Shown: piece after piece, positions 45,416 to 54,467 of the stretch
How the letters are laid out: each line of letters opens with the position of its first letter
Position numbering within the stretch: position 1 is the stretch's first letter
From: Imbricaverruca yamaguchii
Lineage: Eukaryota; Arthropoda; Thecostraca; Neoverrucidae
Assembly: GCA_034440575.1 (NCBI GenBank)
Contig: JAOTOL010001623.1
Coordinates: 2,414,001 to 2,478,000 of the forward strand
Direction of reading: 5' to 3'
Length of the DNA: 64,000 nucleotides
The notes under the pieces: model-generated
What the model saw: the letters and a program-made list of their open reading frames with translations, nothing else
The model's database searches: none
What the model was told of the DNA's origin: nothing
Made by a program: the position numbers and the translations under genes

Positions 45416-45849
45416 GGGGCTGTTCGGTGTGTTGCAAGCGACACAATCGCCACAAGAAATGCACCTTACGAGGCGCAGAACCCCAGCGGAAAGTCAGGGA
45501 AATACGACAACAGGAAACAGCAGCAACGACAAGAACGTTAAATAACTGCCGAGCTCGCGTGCCTTCCACGAGCTCCCCCTCCAGATAAGGCGTCATCGCA
45601 TCCGAGTCTTATGACCGTCCGGTTGCGCGGAAATTTAAGATCACATCTATAACCGCACTTCATCGTTGCTCTCAGGCCGCTCTAGTTATGCTGCCCTATT
45701 GCATCCTAATTAGTTTGGCCATTATTTGGCAAATCCATTGTCGCGGAGCTGATAGCCCTTATCGTGCGATAACGATATATGGATCTCTGTACAGTTTGAC
45801 GTGATATCATCCGCCAAGAATGCCAAGTGGGGCGTATATTCTGGTGTAT
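45416..45849. other. Spacer, nothing recognised
   Basis: No coding or repeat signal is recognised. Confidence 0.4.
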
Positions 45850-45939
45850 TAAAGCAGTTTACGTAGACGTGAGTGTGAGGCCGGTAAGGAGATAGTCGTA
45901 GGCGGACGCATCACGAGCGACAACTGCCCAAGCGGCGAG

Positions 45940-46592
45940 CGGCGGGTACGGAGAAGCCGCAGCCGCCGGCTACAAGCGGCGGAAGCGGGGCCTGTCGCCC
46001 CGAGACAGCGCGGCCACGCCGTTGTCGCCCGTCGCGATGTACCGGAGCCCCAGATGACACGTCTGTGACGCACCAGGAATAACAGCTATCGTAGCAGCAC
46101 CATTGTGCGCGGCTCGTGGGTGCAGGCCCACAACATGGCGATAGCGGACATGTTATCGCAGTGCAGCTGCATACGCCGTGGCGTCCAGCGAGGGCCCCAA
46201 AACATCGCGGCAAAGCACACGGGGATTACTCCCAGGAACAGCATGGACGGGGCATCACCGTCGGCCACACCTAACGGCCAGGGTACCGCCCAACACTGTG
46301 CCGCCGTAGGCGCCATGCCCGAGCGAGAGCTGTCGGTGAACACGTGCACTTCGGCGTGGGTTCCAGCGGCCGGCAGGAACATAGGAAATGTCCCGTTCCA
46401 GCGAGGGAGAAATTCCTGCCACCAGCGCAGGTCGGCGCGCAGTGCCCGTGTGAGGCGCACGCGGTGTTGCCGGTCGTCGACGGTGTGCGCGGCGTCCAAC
46501 AGCCGGCGGGTGAACGCGCGGCCGGGCGGTACGCACTTCATCGCGTGCACCAGCTTGCTGACGATCGACAACAGCTCGTGTTTGGTGGTTTC
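45940..46592 (-). pseudogene. DIRS-like RNase H region
   Basis: After the hairpin the minus strand reads 'TTKHELLSIVSKLVHAMKCV', 'PGRAFTRRLLDAA', 'LRADLRWWQEFLPRWNGTF', 'VHVFTDSSRSGMA' and 'MQLHCDNMSAIAML'. These are the linker and RNase H blocks of DIRS-type polyproteins, with the TDSS and CDN acidic residues visible. A frame change follows, and 'YIATGDNGVA' with 'ALSRGDRPRFRRL' at about 45960-46030 gives the last RNase H block. The domain would remove the RNA strand after reverse transcription. Confidence 0.78.
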
Positions 46593-46638
46593 CCACTTCT
46601 TCTATCAAATGGCGAGGGCCATTTGATAGAAGAAGTGG
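46593..46638. repeat. Perfect 21-bp hairpin at RT deletion junction
   Basis: The arm 46593-46613 ('ccacttcttctatcaaatgg' plus c) is the exact reverse complement of 46618-46638, with a 4-base spacer. One arm encodes 'HFFYQMA' of the RT; the other is an inverted copy of it directly before the RNase H linker. Confidence 0.95.
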
Positions 46639-47000
46639 CCAGCCCAGAAGAAACCAAGTAAGCTGCGTTGTGAAAGGTGCACGGTGATAATTTCGAAGGC
46701 GGGCGCGACATCGGTCATGAACAGGAGCGCGCCAAGCTCGCCTTGCCGCCCGATCATCGACGCCAAACTGTCCACGCTGGTGTAGTGGAGCCGGAAGCTG
46801 TCGAGGTCGATGCCGTCGTTGACGGACGTGCCAGCCGGCTGGGACAGGTCCAGGATAAGCCGCGCCCCGGGTGAAGCCCATCTGGCTTCACCCGGGCGTT
46901 GAGGGTGCTGACGATGACTGGGGCCATCGGCAGCGGCGCGACCGGGACGCGTGACGCCGGCGCTGCTATCGTTACGAATCAGAGCACCGCCGTTAGCCCC
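46605..47000 (-). pseudogene. DIRS-like reverse transcriptase, N-terminal half
   Basis: One frame reads 'APVIVSTLNARVKPDG' (about 46880-46935). After a frame change the next reads 'ARLILDLSQPAGTSVNDGID' and 'FRLHYTSVDSLASMIGR', then 'SLLGFFWAGHFFYQMALAI'. These follow the DIRS/Ngaro RT pattern ('WRlIlhLSyPrGtSVNDgI...f.l.Y.svDda...i...G.galL.k.DiksAFR..PvhP.d..LLG..W.g.yyvd.aLPFG'). The sequence ends where the LPFG block should start. The aspartate of motif A appears as 'FMTDVAPAFEIITVH'. Confidence 0.82.
46866..46896. repeat. Perfect 13-bp hairpin at RT frameshift
   Basis: Arms 'cccgggtgaagcc' (46866-46878) and 'ggcttcacccggg' (46884-46896) with a 5-base loop. On the minus strand the frame breaks here between 'VKPDG' and 'ARLILDLSQ'. 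Confidence 0.93.
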
Positions 47001-47140
47001 CGCCACCGGCGGGGCCGTGGTGAAGAACTGGTCCAGTTCGCTGGCGGTCACAAGATCGCGTGGCCGTGTGGCCATGGTCTGGCGGGCCTTGGCGCATGTC
47101 GCCTGGGCCTCGGCCAGCGAGCAGTACACCACTCAGTCGA

Positions 47141-47596
47141 TAAGCCAGGTCACGTACGTCAGAGCTTACAGCCCCTCCAGGGGCAGTTGCATGCTTCGTA
47201 CGCGAGCAAGCCTGCGAGCCGACCGATGAATGCCACCAGTGCCGATGAAGACCGATGACCGATGGGTGGGGCCGACACGGGGCTCGTGGCGGAGCCCGGC
47301 CACGTCGAAAGCTCATCGCCGAACGCACGCTCGACACAGGACACTGGTTCGACTCGCTCACCGCCCCTGGGAGGCGACATAAGGACCTCTCACTCGCGGC
47401 CAGCCACGTGGAGCGCGGGTTCCTGCAGGTCCTCGTAGTGATCCTCGGCGAGCAAGCGCACACCCTTCTGGATGTTGTCCTGCCGCTTCGAGGGCCGCAC
47501 TGAGAGCTCTACAGGCACCGTCTCGAAGCCGATGCACATCACCAGGTGGGTAGGTACTCTGACGAGGAAGGGCGGAAGGGAGGGCTAATAAAATGA
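47141..47596. other. Spacer or upstream part of DIRS-like element
   Basis: No motif is recognised. By position it could hold decayed sequence between gag and RT of the minus-strand DIRS-like element. A short run of 'accgatga' repeats lies near 47220-47262. Confidence 0.35.
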
Positions 47597-47640
47597 AGTT
47601 AATTAAATGAACCCAGCGTCACAGATTGGACGATTATCAA

Positions 47641-48191
47641 AAGTATTGACGTGTCAAGTTTCCGCCTTGGCACTGCGGACCCGGTGTACCAGCGCGGGCT
47701 GTGGTCAGGCTGGAACACGAGGTTGTCATAGACCGCCTCGATCACGCCCGTTCCCATCTCTAGCGTGCCCCAATCTGACTGCTCCTCCTCTTCCTGCAGA
47801 TCGCATGCGATGTAGTCAGCGACGTATCCGGTCAAGACTTGTCCCCGCTAGACTCGAGCGCGATCTTCGACACGACCTCGATCGAGTCGACCAGGCGGTC
47901 CGTGAATTCCACGTACGGGAACTCAAGTTCCTCCTTCTCGCCACCGTCAACCAGATAGTCGCCAGCGTCGTCCCCGTCGTCGCCCTCGCGCTGCCGCCAG
48001 CCATTCGCCTTGCGGTGAAAGGCGATACGCCGCCAAGCGTTGAACTCCCAAGCACCCCGGCTTGCTCGCAACTTCGATTCGCACAGCGGTCCTCCAGCTT
48101 GCGCTTCCCCAGCTGACTCTCGCATGGGTTCGCATCGCATCGCATCGCACGCGCAGGGCCATCGTCGCCGCACACCTTCGCCTCCCGGCAA
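47641..48191 (-). CDS. Acidic protein-like frame of unknown function, frameshifted
   Basis: Two overlapping minus-strand frames (47832-48191 and 47599-47835) join at about 47833 into one acidic stretch: 'GDYLVDGGEKEELEFPYVEF', 'SKIALESSGDKS', then in the second frame 'LTGYVADYIACDLQEEEEQS' and 'TGVIEAVYDNLVFQPDHSPR'. The composition looks like real protein rather than chance, but no domain is recognised. It sits upstream of the DIRS-like RT on the same strand, so a gag-like role is possible. It could also belong to the inverted-repeat element that contains it. Confidence 0.3.
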
Positions 48192-48365
48192 GGCTTGGTC
48201 GAAGTGCAGGTTCTGATACGTCTTCCACCCGCGGCGGAAACGTTTCTTCCGAGTGCTCCTTCTAGGTCGAGGGGATGACGGTGAGGAAGCCGCCGAGGGC
48301 GCAGTCGCTCACGCCCACCACCTCACACAAGTGAAACACCCGCCTCACAAAGGTGAAACACACGC

Positions 48366-48782
48366 CTACCCTCTTCCATCGCGCCGCGTGCTGCTACTTC
48401 CTCGTGCCTTGCGCAAGTCTTGGCAGCAGGTGCTGAGGTGGCTGTCGCAGCGTACGCAGCACGCGGTGGCAAGGCTCCGCTTCCTCCCGACCGCCATCGT
48501 CTCCGCACCGAGCAGCGGCTTGGTCTCGGAGAGGTCGTCCAGCATGGTCATCATCTGGCGCAGCACACTCTTCAGACATTGTACATCCCGTCGACTCAGC
48601 CCCTGCCGTGGCTGGGCGAGGTCGACGGTGACGCGGTGCTTCTTTGCGATCTTCCGTGATGTGGCCAGCCTCGGAACTCCAGTACTGCCCGCGGCAGTCA
48701 TCCGTCGCCTGCTTGACAACATTCCTGACGAAGAGCTCGCCTGCGTCCGCAGAAACCAGCAGCCGTCTGCAGATACCAACAA
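48366..48782 (-). CDS. Unrecognised minus-strand frame inside inverted-repeat segment
   Basis: A 138-codon frame contains 'ATSRKIAKKHRVTVDLAQPR' and 'LKSVLRQMMTMLDDLSETKP', a plausible basic/helical region, before a Cys-containing tail ('ACCVRCDSHLSTCC'). No family is recognised. It may be part of a gag-like protein with the frame at 47641-48191. An overlapping frame on the same strand (48394-48930) is less convincing. Confidence 0.25.
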   Translation of the reverse strand: MLVSADGCWFLRTQASSSSGMLSSRRRMTAAGSTGVPRLATSRKIAKKHRVTVDLAQPRQGLSRRDVQCLKSVLRQMMTMLDDLSETKPLLGAETMAVGRKRSLATACCVRCDSHLSTCCQDLRKARGSSSTRRDGRG

Positions 48783-48964
48783 TCGCCCGCAGTGTCAAGG
48801 GGAAAATTTGACACATCAATGCTTTAGATAATCGCTCAATCGGCGACGCTAGGCTCATTTTATTAACTGCTTGAACACATTTAGCACATAGTAGTGGGCC
48901 ATAGGGTTGGCATCTCGCTATTAATGACACGCATGACGGTAGTTAGCTTCCGAATCATGTTGCA

Positions 48965-48965
<1 letters not shown>

Positions 48966-49032
<67 letters not shown>
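48966..49032. repeat. (TA)n microsatellite
   Basis: A pure run of TA dinucleotides. Confidence 0.97.
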
Positions 49033-49034
<2 letters not shown>

Positions 49035-49254
49035 CACGACTGATTACTAGGAACGTTGGCTGTGCCACTTCACGGCAATTGTTGGCAGGGAATTAACAGT
49101 TAGGCGCTACGTCGCTGGTGCGCCGCTCCCGGGGTCGGGCCACAGCGCCGGCACTCTTCGCCCCACCCGGACCTCCGGTGCCAGTGCTTGCATGTGAATC
49201 TGAGTCCTAGGGTATGAACGTGAGGTATACCGAGCGGCGTCAATCTGGCTCTGC

Positions 49255-49568
49255 AGGCGGACGACGGCCAGTCTGCCTGTCGACGGCTCACCAGTTCTGA
49301 CGGACGACGCCCAGTCTGCCTGTCGACGGCTCACCAGTTCTGACGGACGACGCCCAGTCTGCCTGTCGACGGCTCACCAGTTCTGACGGACGACGGCCAG
49401 TCTGCCTGTCGACGGCTCACCAGTTCTGACGGACGACGGCCAGTCTGCCTGTCGACGGCTCACCAGTTCTGACGGACGACGCCCAGTCTGCCTGTCGACG
49501 GCTCACCAGTTCTGACGGACGACGCCCAGTCTGCCTGTCGACGGCTCACCAGTTCTGACGGACGACGA
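49255..49568. repeat. Minisatellite, 43-bp unit
   Basis: About seven units of 'cctgtcgacggctcaccagt' followed by 'tctgacggacgacgcccagtctg'. Unit starts at 49276 and 49319 confirm the period. GTCGAC occurs in every unit. Confidence 0.95.
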
Positions 49569-49794
49569 TGGTGCCTGCATCGTCTTCAATCGCATCACGG
49601 GACCAATGCGTGTTCCAGATCACCGCGACTTACCGCGGCTCGCTGTGCTGTTGGCTGCTGTGCGCGCGCTCGTGCCGGTTGTGGCCCCTGCTGTTCGCCT
49701 GCCCCCGCCTGCCTATGCTCGGCATTCGACTCGCGCCGGTCCCTGCGACCTTAGAAGCAGCTGCACGTCGCAAGGTGACTGCGTGCCCGCTGGC

Positions 49795-49864
49795 ACTGGT
49801 TGGTTGGTCGGCTGGTTATTGCAGTTTAGGGGCGCATCGACTACGTCGGCCATGTAGCGCCCTC
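49795..49864. repeat. Short interspersed repeat with GGGCGC/GCGCCC ends, copy 1
   Basis: 'ggttattgcagtttaggggc' followed by 'gcatcgacta' and, after 14 bases, 'tagcgccct'. The same order of words occurs at 54027-54087. The GGGGCGC and GCGCCCT ends could pair. Confidence 0.7.
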
Positions 49865-50723
49865 CGCCGGCACCGGGTCAGCGCTGTCAGGCGACAGATC
49901 AGCGAGGTCCGGCGGCCACCCTCGACGGAGCAGGCGCGCGTCCAGTGCTAGGAAGCGAGGGAGCCGACGCTGATAGGCGCCCGAGGTCCGCTTACGGCTC
50001 AGGATTCATCGTTCGCACACCTAATATCCAAAACATCAAGCCGCAATTACTGAAACTTGAAACTATGAAGTATTAAAACTGAAAATTGTGAGCCACTGCA
50101 TCACAATAAGTACATGTGCCCGGCTGAAACCCGACTGAACCCTCCGACGTCCAACAGACCACTGTTGCTGTCTGGGCGCCAGTTGTACCGGACCGATCGC
50201 CCCGACAGGCGACGGTCCCTGGCGCTGGCCGTCAGTGACGGCATCAGCGCGTCTCTTCTGAAGATCACCACGGCTGCCAAACATCCAAACAGCAAGTTTG
50301 AGACGCTGTGGACGTCGGACAAACGAGACAAGCGCCGGTTCACCGATATCCAAAAGCCAGAAGCGTCTGTTCACCGCATACCATCCGCCGAAATGGAATG
50401 TGACCAAACTGAAAACGGACTGCAGATTTGGAGGCACAATTTCAACTTGCGATTGTGGACTATCTCAGGTCTAAGCGTATTTTGTTTGTTCAGGTCTGAA
50501 TTGTGACTGGCGTAAATCAAACTCGCACCCAGGCAGGCGCGCGCCATCTGCCTTTATTTCCGATTGTTGCTTTTATCATCGTGACTACCCTCACCTATTC
50601 GACCGAGTCTCTTCTTGACGCGGTTACCACAAACTATCGCGCCGTTGTGAAGCACTGCCGTACACTTTGTACCTTTAGTCCGCATGAATTTGTTCCTGTC
50701 TCTGTCGATATGCCTAGGTCCAA
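49865..50723. other. Spacer, nothing recognised
   Basis: Overlapping frames at 50063-50506 on both strands have no motif. No repeat is recognised. Confidence 0.4.
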
Positions 50724-50785
50724 GAAGGGCCATTGTGGCTCATAGTTGCACTAATCTTTTGTATTTATGTCTTTTATGCCCAGAT
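50724..50785 (+). mobile_element. CR1-like 3' end only
   Basis: 'aagaagggccattgtggctc' followed by 'atagttgcactaatctttt' matches the 3' UTR of the elements at 2440-2500 and 5808-5860. Nothing upstream matches, so this is an extremely 5'-truncated insertion. Confidence 0.8.
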
Positions 50786-51037
50786 CTAGACAGAGCAGAT
50801 CCGAATGTTTTGTTTCATTATTTTGTCCGTGCTGTCTGGAGATTTGCCTTTAAATATCCCTCCGTTACGCTCAATCGGGACTGTTTCTTGGCTACCTTTT
50901 CACCCATCATAAACAGCCATTCGCCCATCAGGACTGCCAAAGGGAGGAACCATAGCGCCCCGGCTGGATCGGATGAGACCAAAGTTGTAATGTGTCGCCA
51001 CCATGGCGCGCTGGAGGACCGTGATCGACTGTCAAAA

Positions 51038-51214
51038 CACCTGGGATCGGCTGGGGTAGCGAGAGTCGGCCCAACGGACACCAGTTGTCACGACTGCCGG
51101 CCGGCCAGTCAGCCGGGGCCTGTGACACCTGGGATCGGCTGGGGTAGAGTGTCAGCCCACCGGACACCAGTCGACACCACCGCCAGTCGGCCAGTCAGCC
51201 GGGGCCTGTGACAC
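51038..51214. repeat. Tandem duplication, about 88 bp
   Basis: The sequence from 'cacctgggatcggctggggt' to 'cagccggggcctgtga' occurs twice (from about 51038 and 51127) with small differences. A triplicate 'gtcacgc' follows at 51222-51246. Confidence 0.8.
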
Positions 51215-51334
51215 CTGTCCGCAGTCACGCGTCACGCGTCACGCGTCCCACCGCTAGTCGACAGCGCTTCCGCGAATGTCGACGGCAGCAGTCAGATATA
51301 CAGCGTGGTGATTGTCATCGAACTGCCGACGACA

Positions 51335-52372
51335 CCAGTCCTCAGTATTGTGCAGCACTGCAGACACCAGTCCGTAGTATGGTGCAGCACTGCAGACACC
51401 AGTTAGCAGTATGGTGCAGCACTGCAGACACCAGTCCGCAGTATGGTGCAGCACTGCGGACACCAGTCCGCAGTATGGTGCAGCACTGCCGACACCAGTC
51501 CGCAGTATGGTGCAGCACTGCAGACACCAGTTAGCAGTATGGTGCAGCACTGCAGACACCAGTCCGCAGTATGGTGCAGCACTGCCGACACCAGTCCGCA
51601 GCATGGTGCAGCACTGCCGACACCAGTCCGCAGTATGGTGCAGCACTGCTGACACCAGTCCGCAGTATGGTGCAGCACTGCAGACACCAGTCCGCAGTAT
51701 GGTGCAGCACTGCGGACACCAGTCCGCAGTATGGTGCAGCACTGCCGACACCAGTCCGCAGCATGGTGCAGCACTGCGGACACCAGTCCGCAGTATGGTG
51801 CAGCACTGCTGACACCAGTCCGCAGTATGGTGCAGCACTGCAGACACCAGTCCGCAGCATGGTGCAGCACTGCCACCAGTCCGCAGTATGGTGCAGCACT
51901 GCTGACACCAGTCCGCAGTATGGTGCAGCACTGCCGACACCAGTCCGCAGTATGGTGCAGCACTGCCGACACCAGTCCGCAGTATGGTGCAGCACTCGGA
52001 CACCAGTCCGCAGCATGGTGCAGCACTGCCACCAGTCCGCAGTATGGTGCAGCACTGCTGACACCAGTCCGCAGTATGGTGCAGCACTGCAGACACCAGT
52101 CCGCAGTATGGTGCAGCACTGCAGACACCAGTCCGCAGTATGGTGCAGCACTGCAGACACCAGTCCGCAGCATGGTGCAGCACTGCGGACACCAGTCCGC
52201 AGTATGGTGCAGCACTGCTGACACCAGTCCGCAGTATGGTGCAGCACTGCAGACACCAGTCCGCAGTATGGTGCAGCACTGCCGACACCAGTTAGCAGCA
52301 TAGTGCAGCACTGCAGACACCAGTCCGCGGCATGGTGCAGCACTGCCACCAGTCCGCAGTATGGTGCAGCCT
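51335..52372. repeat. Minisatellite, 32-bp unit
   Basis: About 32 units of 'cagtatggtgcagcactgca' followed by 'gacaccagtccg'. Variants at one position (GCAG, GCGG, GCCG, GCTG) are scattered; short units lacking 'gaca' occur near 51873, 52030 and 52346. Minus-strand frames of about 300 codons with a Cys-rich 32-residue cycle result from the stop-free repeat. Confidence 0.97.
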
Positions 52373-53225
52373 GTGTGGAGGCAGGTCTAGGCGAAAGTCT
52401 GCTATTTATAGCACTCCTCACGACTCTAAAACATCATAGAACAGTGCGTTCCCGGGAAGTTTGGCCTGTCTGGATTACACAGCACCTTAGCTGTTGACAT
52501 ATACATCCCGAGGCACACTGTACTCACTCTGTCGATGCGTAGACTAGCGTGATATTTACTGCAGAGCAGAAAAGAAGGCGATAAATCTGCACATATTTGA
52601 ACAGTAGATATTGGACAAACGACGCAGAATGGGATTGAACTCCTGCCATGCATCACAAGAAATGTAACGGTAAACTTACGAAGCACTTGGTGTTCATCTG
52701 CGAAACGAAGACTTTAAACCTTCTACCAAACCCTGCAGAATACACAAGTTACCTGTCCACTGTAGGGCTCGCTTACCACGCTAGAGGCGCAGCGGACATT
52801 TTGCATAACATATTTTCAGCGCTACACGATGAAGGCCTACAGAGTAGGGCATAGTTTCTTGGTTCTTCACAACGTCCAGCATTATGCTGTTGCTGATGCT
52901 GAAGATGCAAATGGCACGCGAACAAGGAGTCAGTGTCATGGACGGTCTCGGTGTTCCGACATCCCCAACGGTTTCCGTTCCGGAAGAGCCGGCATCTGGG
53001 GCCATTGTCCCAAGTTTCCACAAAATCATCAGTCTTCTGAATGCACACGCAGTTGTACTGAAAACCATTTGTATTGGCGAGAAAGAAAAACGGAGACGTA
53101 AGCCTAGCTACGTCCCGGAAAACATTGCTCCGGAAGCGGTCACGGCGCACTGGAATAGCCAGAGCAACTGACAAAAAAAAGGTCTTTCACTCTCGCAATG
53201 ACTGTGGATGAGATACCAAGACTGC
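52373..53225. other. Spacer with an unrecognised open frame at 52884-53171 (+)
   Basis: The + frame 52884-53171 (95 codons, 'SVMDGLGVPTSPTVSVPEEP', then 'PSFHKIISLLNAHAVVLKTI', ending 'HWNSQSN') has protein-like composition with a basic segment near its end. No family is recognised. It could be an exon or a piece of a mobile element. An overlapping minus-strand frame of 133 codons is judged a shadow. Confidence 0.3.
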
Positions 53226-54015
53226 TTGTGGAAGGATACCAGCACTGGCTGTGGGAACGTAACATATTCATGGACTGCATAAATGGGATACCAGCACTGG
53301 CTGCAGCAGGGAGATACCAACACTAGCTGTAGGAGGGGATACCAACACTGGCTGCAGGAGGGGACACCAACAGTAGGTGTAGGAGGGGATGCCAACACTG
53401 GCTGCAGGAGGGGGATACCAACACTACCTGTAGGAGGGGATACCAACACTGGCTGCAGGAGGGGGATACCAACACTAGCTGTAGGAGGGGATACCAACAC
53501 TGGCTGCAGGAGGGGACACCAACAGTAGGTGTAGGAGGGGATGCCAACGCTAGCTGCAGGAGGGGGACACCAACACTGGCTGCAGGAGGGGATACCAACA
53601 TGCTGTAGGAGGGGATACCGACACTGGCTGCAGAGATACCAACGCTAGCTGTAGGAGGGGATGCCAATATTGGCTATAGGAGGGGATGCCAGCATTGGCT
53701 CCAGGAGGGAGGTGGCAACGTCGGCTGTAGGAAGGGGATGCCAACATTGGCTGTAAGAGGGGATGCCAACATTGGCTGCATGAGGGGATGCCAGCATTGG
53801 TTGTATGAGGTGGATAACAGCATTGGCTGCAGGAGGGGATACCGACATTGGGTGCTGAAAGTGGATACCAGCATTGGCTGTTAGGAGGGGGTACCAGCAT
53901 GTGTTCAAGGATGCCACATCTGCTATTGGGAGGGGATACCAGCATTGGCTCTTGGGAGGGGATGCCAGCATTTGTTGAGAGAAGGGATGCCAGCATTTGT
54001 TGTGGGGAGGGGATA
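53226..54015. repeat. Minisatellite, 26-27-bp unit, diverging toward the right
   Basis: About 29 units of 'ggataccaacactggctgca' followed by 'ggagggg'. Left units are alike (AACACT), while right units carry AACATT or AGCATT and more indels, so the right side looks older. Confidence 0.95.
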
Positions 54016-54026
54016 TCAGGATTGAA

Positions 54027-54087
54027 TGATTGGTTAGTTGGTTATTGGGGTTTAAGGGCGCATCAACTGAAGGGGTTTACAGCGCCC
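54027..54087. repeat. Short interspersed repeat with GGGCGC/GCGCCC ends, copy 2
   Basis: 'ggttattggggtttaagggc' followed by 'gcatcaactg' and, after 13 bases, 'cagcgccc'. Same word order as at 49795-49864, with an A-rich stretch directly after it ('aaagaaaaaaagg'). Confidence 0.7.
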
Positions 54088-54365
54088 AAAGAAAAAAAGG
54101 AGAGTGGACATCATACCGGCTGTGGCGGATTTCAACACATACACACGCCTCTCAGGTCAACGTACACATCTCTCGACAGTCGGTCAAACCGACCATGCCG
54201 GGTCACAGTCAACAATAGCACACAGCACACCAACAGAGGGGCTCTGATCTCTTCTGACCTCTCCGACAGCCAGCCGAGGCAGCGGGGCCATTCTTTCCCA
54301 GTACCGCCGACGCGCCTACCTACTCGTCGCCACGACGTCGTACCGCCCTCGAGGAGGTGACGTCA

Positions 54366-54467
54366 CTACTTGAGTCGGTAGAGCATCTTGCGTTGCAGTC
54401 GGTGCTGAAGCTCCCCGCGTCGGATCATGAAGTGCAGCACCTTGAAGATGGCGCGCTCCGGGAATTT
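54366..54467 (-). CDS. MCM5: MCM5, last coding exon
   Basis: The minus strand reads '[20 protein letters not shown]' followed by '[13 protein letters not shown]' and a TAG at 54368-54366. This is the C-terminal end of the replicative helicase subunit MCM5, in the winged-helix part. The exon is preceded by a polypyrimidine/AG acceptor ('cctccgtttcag', ending at 54468) and starts in phase 0, which fits the phase of the previous exon. It is 102 bp including the stop. The 3' UTR would lie below 54366; no clear AATAAA is seen near it. MCM5 acts in the nucleus as part of the MCM2-7 ring. Confidence 0.93.
   Translation of the reverse strand, partial: KFPERAIFKVLHFMIRRGELQHRLQRKMLYRLK

Larger units (their letters stand above)
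45850..47140 (-). mobile_element. DIRS-like (tyrosine-recombinase type) retrotransposon remnant
   Basis: On the minus strand, RT blocks are followed by an RNase H region with the sequence character of DIRS-type elements. The RT core with the YxDD motif is missing, deleted at a hairpin at 46593-46638. The frame is shifted at a second hairpin (46866-46896). No tyrosine recombinase or methyltransferase domain is seen downstream of the RNase H, where the sequence gives way to the spacer and minisatellite below 45850. The GC content is higher than in the LINEs at the left. Confidence 0.8.
47597..48865. mobile_element. Segment bounded by about 80-bp inverted repeats
   Basis: The left end (47600-47680: 'aaatgaacccagcgtcacag', 'attggacgattatcaaaagt') matches the reverse complement of the right end (48785-48862: 'aaatgagcctagcgtcgccg', 'attgagcgattatctaaagc') at roughly three of four bases or better with few indels. 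Similarity stops abruptly inside both ends. The element is 1.27 kb and holds GC-rich open frames on both strands. It may be a DNA transposon, a DIRS-type terminal-repeat arrangement, or two inverted copies of a repeat. No transposase is recognised. Confidence 0.55.

Noticed and set aside
47607..47690. Similarity of peptides at the two inverted ends (SQIGRLSK / SPIERLSK)
   Set aside because: It follows from nucleotide similarity of the inverted repeat. Replacement changes are as frequent as silent ones, so it does not suggest coding.
51254..52421. Cys-rich frames of about 300-344 codons
   Set aside because: All are readings of the 32-bp array; kept only as a low-interest finding because of their length.
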